DNA of 64,000 nt, taken from positions 551,372 to 615,371 of the forward strand of contig JAKPDK010000184.1 of NCBI GenBank assembly GCA_029552745.1. The letters are read 5' to 3'. The translations under genes were made by a program, and so were the position numbers. Position 1 is the first letter of the stretch, and every line of letters starts with the position of its first letter. Positions 42,075 to 51,064 of the stretch are shown piece by piece. The notes under the pieces are model-generated. The model did not search any database and was not told the DNA's origin. It worked only from the letters and a program-made list of their open reading frames with translations. The stretch comes from Candidatus Hydrogenedentota bacterium. GTDB lineage: Bacteria > Hydrogenedentota > Hydrogenedentia > Hydrogenedentales > SLHB01.

Positions 42075-42662
42075 ATGCAGGAAGAAGGACAAGAAAAAGC
42101 GGAACCAAAACGTGCGGATGGTCTTATCGATCGCCTTTTGAAGACACGTACGGTTGTATTAGCGGGCGAAGTGGATCAGGATTTGGCAGAGCGGATCATC
42201 ACCCAGCTCATGATTCTGGACGCGGACTCAAATGACCCAATTCGCGTATTGGTGACCTCGCAAGGAGGACATGTCGATTCCGGGTTTGCTATTCACGACA
42301 TCATGCGGTTTCTTAAGTCCCCGGTGCTCACAATCGGCGTCGGCTGGGTGGCAAGCATCGCTGTACCGATCATGTTTGGAGCGGAAAAGACCAACCGGTT
42401 CTCCTTACCCAACACACGTTTTCTCATTCACCAACCCAGTGGCGGCATCGGAGGACAATTGCAAGATATCCGCATTGAAGCCCAAGAAATGATCCGTATT
42501 CGGGAGAGGTTAAACCAACTCATTGCACGGGAAACGGGACAACCTGTCGAAAAGGTTCGGGCCGACAGCGATCGCAATTTCTGGATGACCGCGGAGGAAG
42601 CCCTCGAGTACGGACTCATTTCGCGTATCGTTACCAGCATAGATGATTTGAACAAAAAATGA
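42075..42662 (+). CDS. clpP: ClpP-family serine protease with variant catalytic Asp position
   Basis: VLAGEVDQDLAERIITQLMILDADS; GWVASIAVPIMFGAEKTNRFSLPNTRFLIHQPSGG; DSDRNFWMTAEEALEYGLI. Confidence 0.92.
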   Translation: MQEEGQEKAEPKRADGLIDRLLKTRTVVLAGEVDQDLAERIITQLMILDADSNDPIRVLVTSQGGHVDSGFAIHDIMRFLKSPVLTIGVGWVASIAVPIMFGAEKTNRFSLPNTRFLIHQPSGGIGGQLQDIRIEAQEMIRIRERLNQLIARETGQPVEKVRADSDRNFWMTAEEALEYGLISRIVTSIDDLNKK

Positions 42663-42722
42663 CATTCAGCGATGCTTCGGCGTCGCTTCGCAAAATAGCT
42701 GTCGGTCTGGGGAGCGACATGA

Positions 42723-44174
42723 GTGTTATTTAACTCGGTCAAGTTTGTCGTTTTCTTCCCAGCGGTTGTATTTCTATATTTTGCTCTTCCACACCGTTTT
42801 CGTTGGGCCCTTTTGCTGGCTGCCAGTTACTACTTCTACATGTGCTGGAAAGCCGAGTACCTGGTCTTAATCATCATTTCCACCGCGATTGACTACTTCG
42901 CCGCGTTAGTCATCGCACAAACTTCGCGTAAACTCTACCGCAGGCTGCTCCTTGCATGTAGTCTCGCTGGCAATTTCGGGCTACTATTCGCTTTCAAATA
43001 TTTCAATTTCGTCAACGACTCGTTGCGTGCCGCCCTTAATCATTTCAATATCATGTATGACGTCCCCGCCCTACACGTTTTGCTTCCCGTGGGCATTTCG
43101 TTCTACACCTTCCAAACGGTCAGTTACACCATCGACGTGTATTTGGGAAAACAACAGCCGGAACGGCACCTCGGTATTTTTGCGTTATATGTCTCTTTTT
43201 TTCCTCAATTGGTAGCCGGACCAATCGAACGGCCACAACGCCTTTTACCCCAATTCTTCGAAAAACACTCCTGGAACAAAGCCCTCGCCATTGATGGTCT
43301 CCAACTCATGCTCTGGGGATTTTTCAAGAAGATCGTCATTGCAGACCGACTGGCGATTTATGTAAATGAAGTCTTCAATCATCCCGGTGCTTATCATGGC
43401 TTTCCCGTCTGGTTGGCGGCATATTTTTTCTCTATCCAAATCTATTGCGATTTTTCGGGTTATTCAGACATTGCGGTCGGCTCAGCGCAAATCATGGGCT
43501 TCCGCCTCATCGAAAACTTTCACCAACCTTATTTCTCTCAGAATATCGCCGAGTTTTGGCGCCGTTGGCACGTGTCCCTGTCGACATGGTTTCGCGACTA
43601 CGTGTTCATCCCTTTGGGAGGAAGCCGCACAACTCCCCTGCGCCGCATGCGTAACATTATGATCACGTTTCTCGTAAGCGGCTTATGGCATGGGGCAAAC
43701 TGGACTTTCGTCATCTGGGGCGGTTTGCACGGATTGTACTATGTCTTCTCGCAACTTACCCAAAACATCCGCGAAATTTTTGTCAAACGAACGGGCTTGG
43801 TTCACCTACCTACCTTGCATCGCCTAGCTCAAATCATCATCACGTTCCATCTCGTCACCTTCGCATATATCTTTTTCAGGGCAAACGGACTTCGAGATGC
43901 AGCAGTCCTGGTTCAAAACCTCGCGCATTTTGGATTCACAAAACAGGCTGTCCGTGTAATAATGACCCCGCGTGATTTTACCGCGGTGTGGGTGTTCGTC
44001 ATTGCAATGCTGATCGTGGAATGGCTTTGGCAAACTCAAAAGTCTGGATCGGGGCGCAGTCCTTTTGCTGGCAGGGGAAACAGATTTCAATGGGTTTTTT
44101 ACTACCTCGTGACAGTGTGTATTTTCATTTTCGGAAAATTCGGTTCCAATCCCTTTATTTATTTCCAGTTCTAA
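42723..44174 (+). CDS. MBOAT family O-acyltransferase (AlgI-like)
   Basis: LPVGISFYTFQTVSYTIDVYLG; YFSQNIAEFWRRWHVSLSTWFRDYVFIPLGGSR; LVSGLWHGANWTFVIWGGLHG. Confidence 0.95.
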   Translation: MLFNSVKFVVFFPAVVFLYFALPHRFRWALLLAASYYFYMCWKAEYLVLIIISTAIDYFAALVIAQTSRKLYRRLLLACSLAGNFGLLFAFKYFNFVNDSLRAALNHFNIMYDVPALHVLLPVGISFYTFQTVSYTIDVYLGKQQPERHLGIFALYVSFFPQLVAGPIERPQRLLPQFFEKHSWNKALAIDGLQLMLWGFFKKIVIADRLAIYVNEVFNHPGAYHGFPVWLAAYFFSIQIYCDFSGYSDIAVGSAQIMGFRLIENFHQPYFSQNIAEFWRRWHVSLSTWFRDYVFIPLGGSRTTPLRRMRNIMITFLVSGLWHGANWTFVIWGGLHGLYYVFSQLTQNIREIFVKRTGLVHLPTLHRLAQIIITFHLVTFAYIFFRANGLRDAAVLVQNLAHFGFTKQAVRVIMTPRDFTAVWVFVIAMLIVEWLWQTQKSGSGRSPFAGRGNRFQWVFYYLVTVCIFIFGKFGSNPFIYFQF

Positions 44175-44191
44175 ATAGAACCTAACTTAGC

Positions 44192-44986
44192 TCAGTGCGT
44201 ATCTGTCTTACCCGATGTCGGGGACGCGCCCGGTCTAAATTTCGGTACAGCGCGCAATAGCCGCCGGTAAATACGCACAGAATCACGGAACCGCCGAAAA
44301 TGTGAGGTGGGATTACCCGTCTCGTACAACGTTTGAATCGGCTCGCAAACTACACGATATCCCTGCAAAACCGCCTTTACCAAAATCTCCGTTTCGGTCT
44401 CATACCTTCCCCCTTCCACTGTTCGCAACACATCCTCCAAAAAACGCCGAGAATGCAAGCGATACCCCGACTGGGTGTCTGCAATGTGTTGCCCCAGAAG
44501 ACGACGGACCACCGCAATACTCAACGTATTCCCCACTCGGCTACGCCAAGGAACGTGTTTCAGATCAAAGCGGCGCGCACCAATCACCAAGTCGGCATTT
44601 TGTTCCAGAAAGACACGGTAAAGACGCGGCAGTTCCCGAGGGTCATGTTGGCCATCGGCATCCATAACGGCAACACAATCCACAGAAACATAGCTCACCG
44701 CATGACGAAACCCTTCCAGAAGAGCAAACCCCTTGCCTCGATTGACATCAAAAGACAGGATCGTTGCGGTATCAGCGGGTAATCTCTTTGGTGCGCCATC
44801 CGTGCTACCATCATCTACAACAATCACCCTGTCGACAAACTCACGCGCGCCTAAGACGACAGGGAGCAGTCGTTCGCCGGCGTTATAGCAAGGGATAACA
44901 ACTGCTACATGCGTTCTCAAGGCAGCACCGCAAACATCCATGGCGTTCATTGATATAAACCAATCCCAAAAACGGGCACGCGGCAT
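44192..44986 (-). CDS. Family 2 glycosyltransferase (dolichol-phosphate mannosyltransferase-like)
   Basis: VVIPCYNAGERLLPVV; VIVVDDGSTDGAP; AVMDADGQHDPRELPRL. Confidence 0.92.
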   Translation of the reverse strand: MPRARFWDWFISMNAMDVCGAALRTHVAVVIPCYNAGERLLPVVLGAREFVDRVIVVDDGSTDGAPKRLPADTATILSFDVNRGKGFALLEGFRHAVSYVSVDCVAVMDADGQHDPRELPRLYRVFLEQNADLVIGARRFDLKHVPWRSRVGNTLSIAVVRRLLGQHIADTQSGYRLHSRRFLEDVLRTVEGGRYETETEILVKAVLQGYRVVCEPIQTLYETGNPTSHFRRFRDSVRIYRRLLRAVPKFRPGASPTSGKTDTH

Positions 44987-45093
44987 CGTCTATGTCGGCA
45001 ACGGCACTTTCCCGTCCGCCGAGAAGTCCTTTTTGCTCCTCCGCCTCTACACGTGAACCCTGGTGAGCGGCATACTGCCATCACTCCAACGGC

Positions 45094-46299
45094 TTACTCT
45101 CGACGAAGCCGCTCGATACAATCTAATAAGCTCGCACAGATCCGTTCATTGTCGTCGTCAGACATAATAGGGTGAATAGGCACGCAGAACAGCCGGGCGC
45201 CTAACTCCTCAGATAAAGGCAACCGTTGTCCCGGTGTACGGTCTCTTAAATACTTCCGCACCGTATACGCCGGTGGATTTGCCACCAAGCATTTCACCCC
45301 GTACTCTTCGAACATCATTTTGATGAGCTTATCGCGTTTTTCACCCGCCCACTTCCGACAGATCAAGCACGTATATAAATAATAGGAATGGACACAATCA
45401 TCAGGCTCTATGGGCAACGTCAGTTCCGGAACGTCCGCCAATAATTCATGTCGTCGAAGCGCGAGTCGTCTTCTTGCAGCGATAAAGTCATCCAATTTTC
45501 TTAACTGAACAAGCCCAACCGCCGCCTGCACCTTCGTCATAACAAACGACGATCCCCAAATATCCAAATCATATCCGTAAAAACGCGTGGAGCGCATAAA
45601 CGCGGCAACGTCATCATCGTCCGTTGCCACCATCCCCCCTTCACCCAACGTCGTCATATTCTTCATCGTATGAAACGAAAAAACCGTCATCAACCCCTTC
45701 TTGCCGATTTTTTCTCCGCGGTAAGCTCCCCCGCACGCGCGCGCCGCATCGCCAATCACGGGCAAAGGTCCATGCTGGTCGTGAGGATAACGTTTACCGA
45801 GCTCCACCAAGTCGTCCATCGGTGCTGAAAGCCCATTCATATGCACCGGAAAAATGGCTCGGGTTCGATGCGTGATGCGTTTTTCAACATCATTTGGGTC
45901 CAATTGTAGCGTATCCGGATCCACTTCACCCCATACGATTTGTCCCCCTGCTCCCACAACAGCCAATGGTGCCGCCACAAAATTGATCGCCGGCACAATC
46001 ACCTCATCGCCCGGCTGCAAATTCAGATAACGCATCGCCATATCCAGCCCGGGACCCGCGCTGTTGATTGCGACGCAGTGTTTCACACCGAGGTACTTGG
46101 CGAAGGCTTGCTCAAACTCAATGATACGCGCTGACGAGAAACCAAACCCCGCGTTGATATCTATTGATTCCCGTATCGCCCCAACAGCCGCCTCAATCTC
46201 CTCTTCATCGTAGATGCTTCCTAAGAGAGGCTCCCCTTCCCATAAGATTTTCGGTTTGCCGCGTTTCAACACCGCCTCTTTCCACTGTGCGCTCATCAT
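45094..46299 (-). CDS. DegT/DnrJ/EryC1/StrS family PLP-dependent aminotransferase
   Basis: VKHCVAINSAGPGLDMAMRYLNLQPGDEVIVPAINFVAAPLAV; VFSFHTMKNMTTLGEGGMVATDD. Confidence 0.93.
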   Translation of the reverse strand: MMSAQWKEAVLKRGKPKILWEGEPLLGSIYDEEEIEAAVGAIRESIDINAGFGFSSARIIEFEQAFAKYLGVKHCVAINSAGPGLDMAMRYLNLQPGDEVIVPAINFVAAPLAVVGAGGQIVWGEVDPDTLQLDPNDVEKRITHRTRAIFPVHMNGLSAPMDDLVELGKRYPHDQHGPLPVIGDAARACGGAYRGEKIGKKGLMTVFSFHTMKNMTTLGEGGMVATDDDDVAAFMRSTRFYGYDLDIWGSSFVMTKVQAAVGLVQLRKLDDFIAARRRLALRRHELLADVPELTLPIEPDDCVHSYYLYTCLICRKWAGEKRDKLIKMMFEEYGVKCLVANPPAYTVRKYLRDRTPGQRLPLSEELGARLFCVPIHPIMSDDDNERICASLLDCIERLRRE

Positions 46300-46633
46300 G
46301 ACGAATACCCGCCTCCTTTCCTACCGTTCCGGCATTATACATGACCAAGTTTCATATATAATACACCAAGAACACCCGCTAAAAGCGCCGCAAATCTAAC
46401 GTTTATGCTTAGCGATCGACACCCTACTAGACGCTTGCGGACACCCTAACATAAGCTCAGCATGTTACCCTTATCCCACCCCACTACTACCGCGGCAAAA
46501 GCCCCGTGCTTAACCGGCAAGTGCCCCTAAAAGCGTGTCCTCAGCCTTTGGACATTTTGCCCCTGCAGATGTGTAAGCTTGTAAACCTTTGGCAATACCG
46601 CCAGGAAGTAGACGAGGGCTTATACGGCGGGTT

Positions 46634-46775
46634 GTCATTGCGAGAGCGAGTCTTCGAAGCGACGAAGCAATCCCCTCAACCGCGTAGCGCAAGAGGGCGT
46701 AATCCGGAAACGGGGCTTCCCCCGAATCCCCCAGAGGATTGCCACGTTGTGGCTAACGGCACTCCTCGCAGTGAC
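46634..46775 (+). repeat. Full copy of dispersed repeat family 1 (142 bp)
   Basis: GTCATTGCGAGAGCGAGTCTTCGAAGCGACGAAGCAATCCCCTCAACCGCGTAGCGCAAGAGGG...GGCACTCCTCGCAGTGAC. Confidence 0.88.
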
Positions 46776-46814
46776 AGCGTGGAAGGCTTTCTATCCCCTG
46801 CGCACGCGTCAGCC

Positions 46815-46965
46815 CCCTGTATCCCCCCGCACGCGGGGCGACTAGTTTCTTCATCGCTTTCTACCTCCTTTTCGTTCCTGTATCCCCCCGCACGCGGGGG
46901 GACTAAAGATGCGTTGCAGTTCCCAGCTCATCTTCTTACTTGTCTCCCCCGCACGCGGGGGGACC
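46815..46965. CRISPR. Orphan three-repeat CRISPR mini-array, type I-E-like geometry
   Basis: Repeats at 46815-46843, 46876-46904 (29 nt, 1 mismatch: CCTGTATCCCCCCGCACGCGGGG[C/G]GACTA) and a degenerate third at 46937-46965; GCACGC cores at 46828, 46889, 46950, spaced exactly 61 nt; two 32-nt spacers. Confidence 0.85.
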
Positions 46966-46993
46966 TAAAAGGGCATATCAATCGGCAAACCCC

Positions 46994-47058
46994 AAAATGC
47001 CCTCTTCAATTCCTCATTCAAAAGAACAAAAAGTGCCAACGGTACGGGACTTATACAA
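46994..47058 (-). repeat. Dispersed repeat family 2, truncated copy
   Basis: Minus strand CATTGTATAAGTCCCGTACCGTTGGCACTTTTTGTTCTTTTGAATGAGGAATTGAAGAGGG. Confidence 0.7.
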
Positions 47059-47062
47059 TGCG

Positions 47063-47092
47063 TTGACAGATTCGAGGAAAATTTGATAAACT
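47063..47092 (+). promoter_or_regulatory. Candidate sigma-70-type promoter for rpsU
   Basis: TTGACA (47063-47068), 18-nt spacer, TAAACT (47087-47092); pattern match only. Confidence 0.45.
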
Positions 47093-47209
47093 CTTTCCTG
47101 CTTCTGGGTGCGCTTCAGATTTCGATAATGGGATCACACGACTTGGTCTTGGGTCGTGTTGTCCGAATTTTCACCTCTGGGTGAAGGAAAGAGAGGAGGT
47201 TGAGTTCGG

Positions 47210-47401
47210 TTGACAAAAGTGCGCGTAAAAGCCGATGAGCCCTTTGAAAAGGCGCTGAGGCGATTCAAAAAGAAATGTAATAAAGAAGGGATCATGCAGC
47301 GGCTGAAAGAAATGAAGTATTACGAAAAGCCCAGTGAAAAACGCCGTCGGAAATTAGCAAAAGCGATTGCACGCAATCAGGCGGCAAATACCCCCGAGTG
47401 A
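47210..47401 (+). CDS. rpsU: 30S ribosomal protein S21
   Basis: TTG start; KVRVKADEPFEKALRRFKKKCNKEGIMQRLKEMKYYEKPSEKRRRKLAKAI; AGAGAGGAGG ribosome-binding site upstream. Confidence 0.95.
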   Translation: MTKVRVKADEPFEKALRRFKKKCNKEGIMQRLKEMKYYEKPSEKRRRKLAKAIARNQAANTPE

Positions 47402-47431
47402 GGAATATGAAGCGCACGGGCGAGCAACGTT

Positions 47432-47466
47432 ACAGGACTAGGTGACTAGTCCTGTTTTGTTTTATA
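47432..47466 (+). terminator. Rho-independent terminator of rpsU
   Basis: ACAGGACTAG-gtga-CTAGTCCTGT perfect 10-bp stem followed by TTTTGTTTTATAGTTTTT. Confidence 0.9.
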
Positions 47467-47494
47467 GTTTTTGCTTACAAAGAGGAGACGGTCT

Positions 47495-49024
47495 GTGAGC
47501 ATCACGATAGGAATGGACATTGGCACCAGCGGCACAAAAGCCATCGCCGTTGACAATCATGGTACGCTGTTGGCTTCGGCTCTTTTCGAATATCCTCTCA
47601 TAACGCCTAAACCTGGCTGGGCAGAACAAAACCCGGAAGATTGGAAATCGGCAGCACTCCACGCCCTTTCCTCTCTCGCCTACCAACTTGGCGACCGGCG
47701 TCACGATGTCAAGGCAATCGGCTTGACAGGACAGATGCACGGGTCCGTTTTTCTGGACGATAACGGCCAGGTGCTGCGGCCCGCTATTCTTTGGTGTGAC
47801 CAACGCACAGCGAAACAGTGCGACGAAATCACGGAAAAAATCGGCGCGGAAAAACTCATTGAAATGGTGTGCAATCCCGCGCTGACAGGATTTACGGCAC
47901 CGAAGATTCTATGGCTTCGCGAGAATGAACCTCACCATTACGAAAAGACGCGCGCAGTGTTGCTTCCGAAAGATTACATTCGTTATGTGCTCACCGGTGA
48001 ATACGCCACCGATGTTGCAGACGCCTCGGGCACGCTCCTGTTTGACGTCAAGAAACGACAATGGCACCGGGAACTGATGCAGCGTCTTGGAATAGACCCC
48101 GCCTGGATGCCCCGCGCTTACGAGGGACCGGAGGTTACCGGCAAACTCTCTCCAGAAATAGCGGAAAAAACCGGGATTCCTGCACACACCCCGGTTATTG
48201 CGGGTGGCGGTGATCAAGCGGCAGGTGGTGTCGGTTGTGGTATCGTCAAACCCGGGATCATTTCATGCACCGTTGGCACCAGCGGCGTTGTGTTTGCGTT
48301 TTCTGAAAAGATCACACTCGATCCCAAGGGTCGGGTACATACGTTTTGTCATTCAGTGCCCGGCAAATGGCATGTCATGGGTGTCATGCTCAGCGCCGGG
48401 GGTTCCCTCCGTTGGTTCCGCGATGCCCTCTGTGCCAGTGAAAAGGCTGTTGCCGCGGAAACGGGTCACGACCCCTATGAATACATCACGCAGGCCGCCG
48501 GGCGCATACCGGCTGGCGCGGAAGGATTGTTATTCCTTCCTTATTTAACCGGGGAACGGACGCCGCATAAAGACCCATTTGCTCGCGGTGCGTTCATTGG
48601 TTTGTCGCTACGGCATACTCGGGCGCACATGGCACGTGCCGTTTTGGAAGGCGTGGCGTTTGGCATGCGCGACAGCCTCGAAATCATCCGGGAAATGGGG
48701 GTACCCATCCGCGAAGTACGCGCCTCGGGTGGCGGCGCGCGCAGTGTCCTATGGCGTCAAATTCAGGCCGATGTCAACCGCACACCCTTGGTAACCACGA
48801 ACATTGACGAAGGCCCTGCCTATGGCGCGGCATTGTTGGGTATGGTGGGCGCCGGTTTATATAAATCGGTCGAAGAAGCCTGCGACAACACCATTCACGT
48901 CGAGGACATGTGTACGCCTGACACGCAACAGTCTGACGTCTATGACCGTTGGTTCGTTGAATACCAACGCGCTTACATGGCGTTGGCAGAAGGATTCCGT
49001 CGGGCGGCTGCGTTAACAAGTTAA
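47495..49024 (+). CDS. xylB: Xylulokinase (FGGY family)
   Basis: GMDIGTSGTKAIAVD; LTGQMHGSVFLDDNGQVLRPAILWCDQRT; GGGDQAAGGVGCG; GGGARSVLWRQIQADV. Confidence 0.94.
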   Translation: MSITIGMDIGTSGTKAIAVDNHGTLLASALFEYPLITPKPGWAEQNPEDWKSAALHALSSLAYQLGDRRHDVKAIGLTGQMHGSVFLDDNGQVLRPAILWCDQRTAKQCDEITEKIGAEKLIEMVCNPALTGFTAPKILWLRENEPHHYEKTRAVLLPKDYIRYVLTGEYATDVADASGTLLFDVKKRQWHRELMQRLGIDPAWMPRAYEGPEVTGKLSPEIAEKTGIPAHTPVIAGGGDQAAGGVGCGIVKPGIISCTVGTSGVVFAFSEKITLDPKGRVHTFCHSVPGKWHVMGVMLSAGGSLRWFRDALCASEKAVAAETGHDPYEYITQAAGRIPAGAEGLLFLPYLTGERTPHKDPFARGAFIGLSLRHTRAHMARAVLEGVAFGMRDSLEIIREMGVPIREVRASGGGARSVLWRQIQADVNRTPLVTTNIDEGPAYGAALLGMVGAGLYKSVEEACDNTIHVEDMCTPDTQQSDVYDRWFVEYQRAYMALAEGFRRAAALTS

Positions 49025-49109
49025 GTTGTTCCCGGTGAGGTACGGCGACTCACAGGCGATAAAAGAAAGAAAGATCTGTTTACTCTTTTTAGTGATTGAA
49101 ACATCCCCC

Positions 49110-50102
49110 ATGACAACATGCCACGAGCGCCAGCAAGAGGAAATTTTCGAACTCATCGTCGATGAAGTTTCTGAGGGGCAACGGCTTGATGTATACCTTG
49201 CCGAACAGATTGCCGACGCGTCCCGTTCGTTCATCAAACGTCTAATCAAAGACGATCGCGTGTGGGTCAATGGCAAGTTGTGTACGCGCCCGGCGCGCCC
49301 CGTGACAACGGGGGAACATATTCGCCTTGCGCTGCCTCACCCTCCTACCACAGAGCTTCAACCCGAAAACATCCCCCTGGAAATTCTCTATCAAGACGCA
49401 GATGTCATCGTGGTAAACAAACCAGCCGGGTTGGTCGTACACCCCGCCCCCGGACATTATACGGGTACCCTGGTGCATGCCTTACTTTACCATTGTCCGG
49501 ACTTCCGCCCCTCCGGTTCTGACCCGCTTCGCCCGGGAATCGTTCACCGATTGGATCGAGACACTTCGGGCGTGATGGTCGTTGCCAAAACACCGCTTGC
49601 TTTTTCCGTTTTGTCCGAACAAGCGCGCAATCACGAGTTCGACCGCGAATATCTGGCTTTGGTCCAAGGCGAATTCAAAGAAAACAACGGTCGGATCGAA
49701 GCTGCATTAGGACGGAGTATCGCAGATCCCAAAAAAATCACCATTACCGGAGTCGATGGAAAAGAAGCCGCGACAAGATTTCGCGTACTGAAACGTTTCG
49801 GTGTCGCATCCCTCCTGGCACTCCAATTGGAAACCGGGCGGACTCACCAGATTCGAGTCCACCTCAGATTTGCCGGACACCCCGTTTTGGGAGACCCCGT
49901 CTATGGCGTCACCGACTTCACAACATGGAAAGTACCTACAAACGTGAAGTCTGCCTTACAACACTTACAGGGTCAGGCACTCCATGCCGCTCGTTTGGGA
50001 TTTGTCCACCCTACGACAAAACAACACATGCTTTTCACGGCTCCGGTGCCTCAAGATTTTGAAGGCGCCCTCTCCGCTTTGACAGCATTTGCGGACGCCT
50101 GA
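49110..50102 (+). CDS. rluD: RluA/RluD-family pseudouridine synthase
   Basis: S4 domain GQRLDVYLAEQI; HRLDRDTSGVMVVAKT; LETGRTHQIRVHLRFAGHPVLGDPVYG. Confidence 0.95.
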   Translation: MTTCHERQQEEIFELIVDEVSEGQRLDVYLAEQIADASRSFIKRLIKDDRVWVNGKLCTRPARPVTTGEHIRLALPHPPTTELQPENIPLEILYQDADVIVVNKPAGLVVHPAPGHYTGTLVHALLYHCPDFRPSGSDPLRPGIVHRLDRDTSGVMVVAKTPLAFSVLSEQARNHEFDREYLALVQGEFKENNGRIEAALGRSIADPKKITITGVDGKEAATRFRVLKRFGVASLLALQLETGRTHQIRVHLRFAGHPVLGDPVYGVTDFTTWKVPTNVKSALQHLQGQALHAARLGFVHPTTKQHMLFTAPVPQDFEGALSALTAFADA

Positions 50103-50935
50103 ACGCTTTCGCCATGTGAAGCGTTTAGGATCTCACTAACAATCGCGACATTTTCCGCCACTTGATCCCTGTATTTCGGAAACATTCCTACAACCACCGC
50201 ATCACAGGGTTTGATGTTGGCGAAAACTTCCTCAAACACTGCCCGCACTTGTTCCGATGAGCCACAAAGTCTTCCGGCAGCAAATATCTTGAACGCAAGA
50301 CACGTTTTTCGCGTCCGCTGAATGCGCTCATACATTGCTTGCCGGTCCTCAGGGCGGTATTCCTCTTGTACATCCATGTTGCCAGACACAATAGCGCTTT
50401 CACGGGGTTTACGACTCAAGTTGTGGAGGCAAGTCATATAGAAGTCCACGTCAAGGTCTTTCTCTTCTGCATAGTCCACGACCTCTGGAATGTGCGTGCC
50501 CAATCCCGTTTGCACGCCAGTGTCCCGGATGGCTTTCAAAAGCTCCTGCACTTCATGGAATGTCCCCTCTTGAAAATGACGGTCGGTAAATGTACCGTGT
50601 ACATAGATTCCCACAGCCCCAAAACGCGCCAGTTGTTTTACATGTCCCGAAAGATCCCGCAGTTCCGATGCCGTCTGAGCAATAAAATGCAGGCGGCCAC
50701 CCTCAGCCCAATATTCGCGAAGACACGCTTGAATGAACACATCTCCCCGTGCCTGCACCGTGTTGATACCGTGGGCCTCACACGCAGCCAATGTCTTCTT
50801 AATGCGTTCCACCGTAAAGAACTCCAACATTTCCGTACTTAGCTGCGCATTCAAATGCGAGTTACCCCGAAAAGGATTTCCCCCAACAATTAGCCTTGTG
50901 ATATTCAATTCACCAAAAGGAACGGTCGGCAACAT
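50051..50935 (-). CDS. Aldo/keto reductase-like TIM-barrel protein
   Basis: Full-length ORF with barrel-like pattern (RLIVGGNPFRGNSHLN; GINTVQARGD; FKIFAAGRL); convergent with rluD. Confidence 0.65.
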   Translation of the reverse strand: MLPTVPFGELNITRLIVGGNPFRGNSHLNAQLSTEMLEFFTVERIKKTLAACEAHGINTVQARGDVFIQACLREYWAEGGRLHFIAQTASELRDLSGHVKQLARFGAVGIYVHGTFTDRHFQEGTFHEVQELLKAIRDTGVQTGLGTHIPEVVDYAEEKDLDVDFYMTCLHNLSRKPRESAIVSGNMDVQEEYRPEDRQAMYERIQRTRKTCLAFKIFAAGRLCGSSEQVRAVFEEVFANIKPCDAVVVGMFPKYRDQVAENVAIVSEILNASHGESVQASANAVKAERAPSKS

Positions 50936-51064
50936 CTATCACCTCCATGAATCAGAGAACCTTTTACAAATTATCACATTGGACTCGTAGGTTAAAGAAA
51001 TGTATCCTTATCGTCTGAGCATCATTTTCAACTTTTACGATACGAATAGAAACGGAGAACACCA

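Noticed and set aside
46506-47066. 186-aa plus-strand ORF (…PPARGGTKDALQFPAHLLTCLPRTRGD…) in the ORF track
   Set aside because: It is a translation of the TIR element and the CRISPR repeats/spacers; the repeating PPARGG/PRTRGD pattern is the usual artefact of translating I-E-like repeats.
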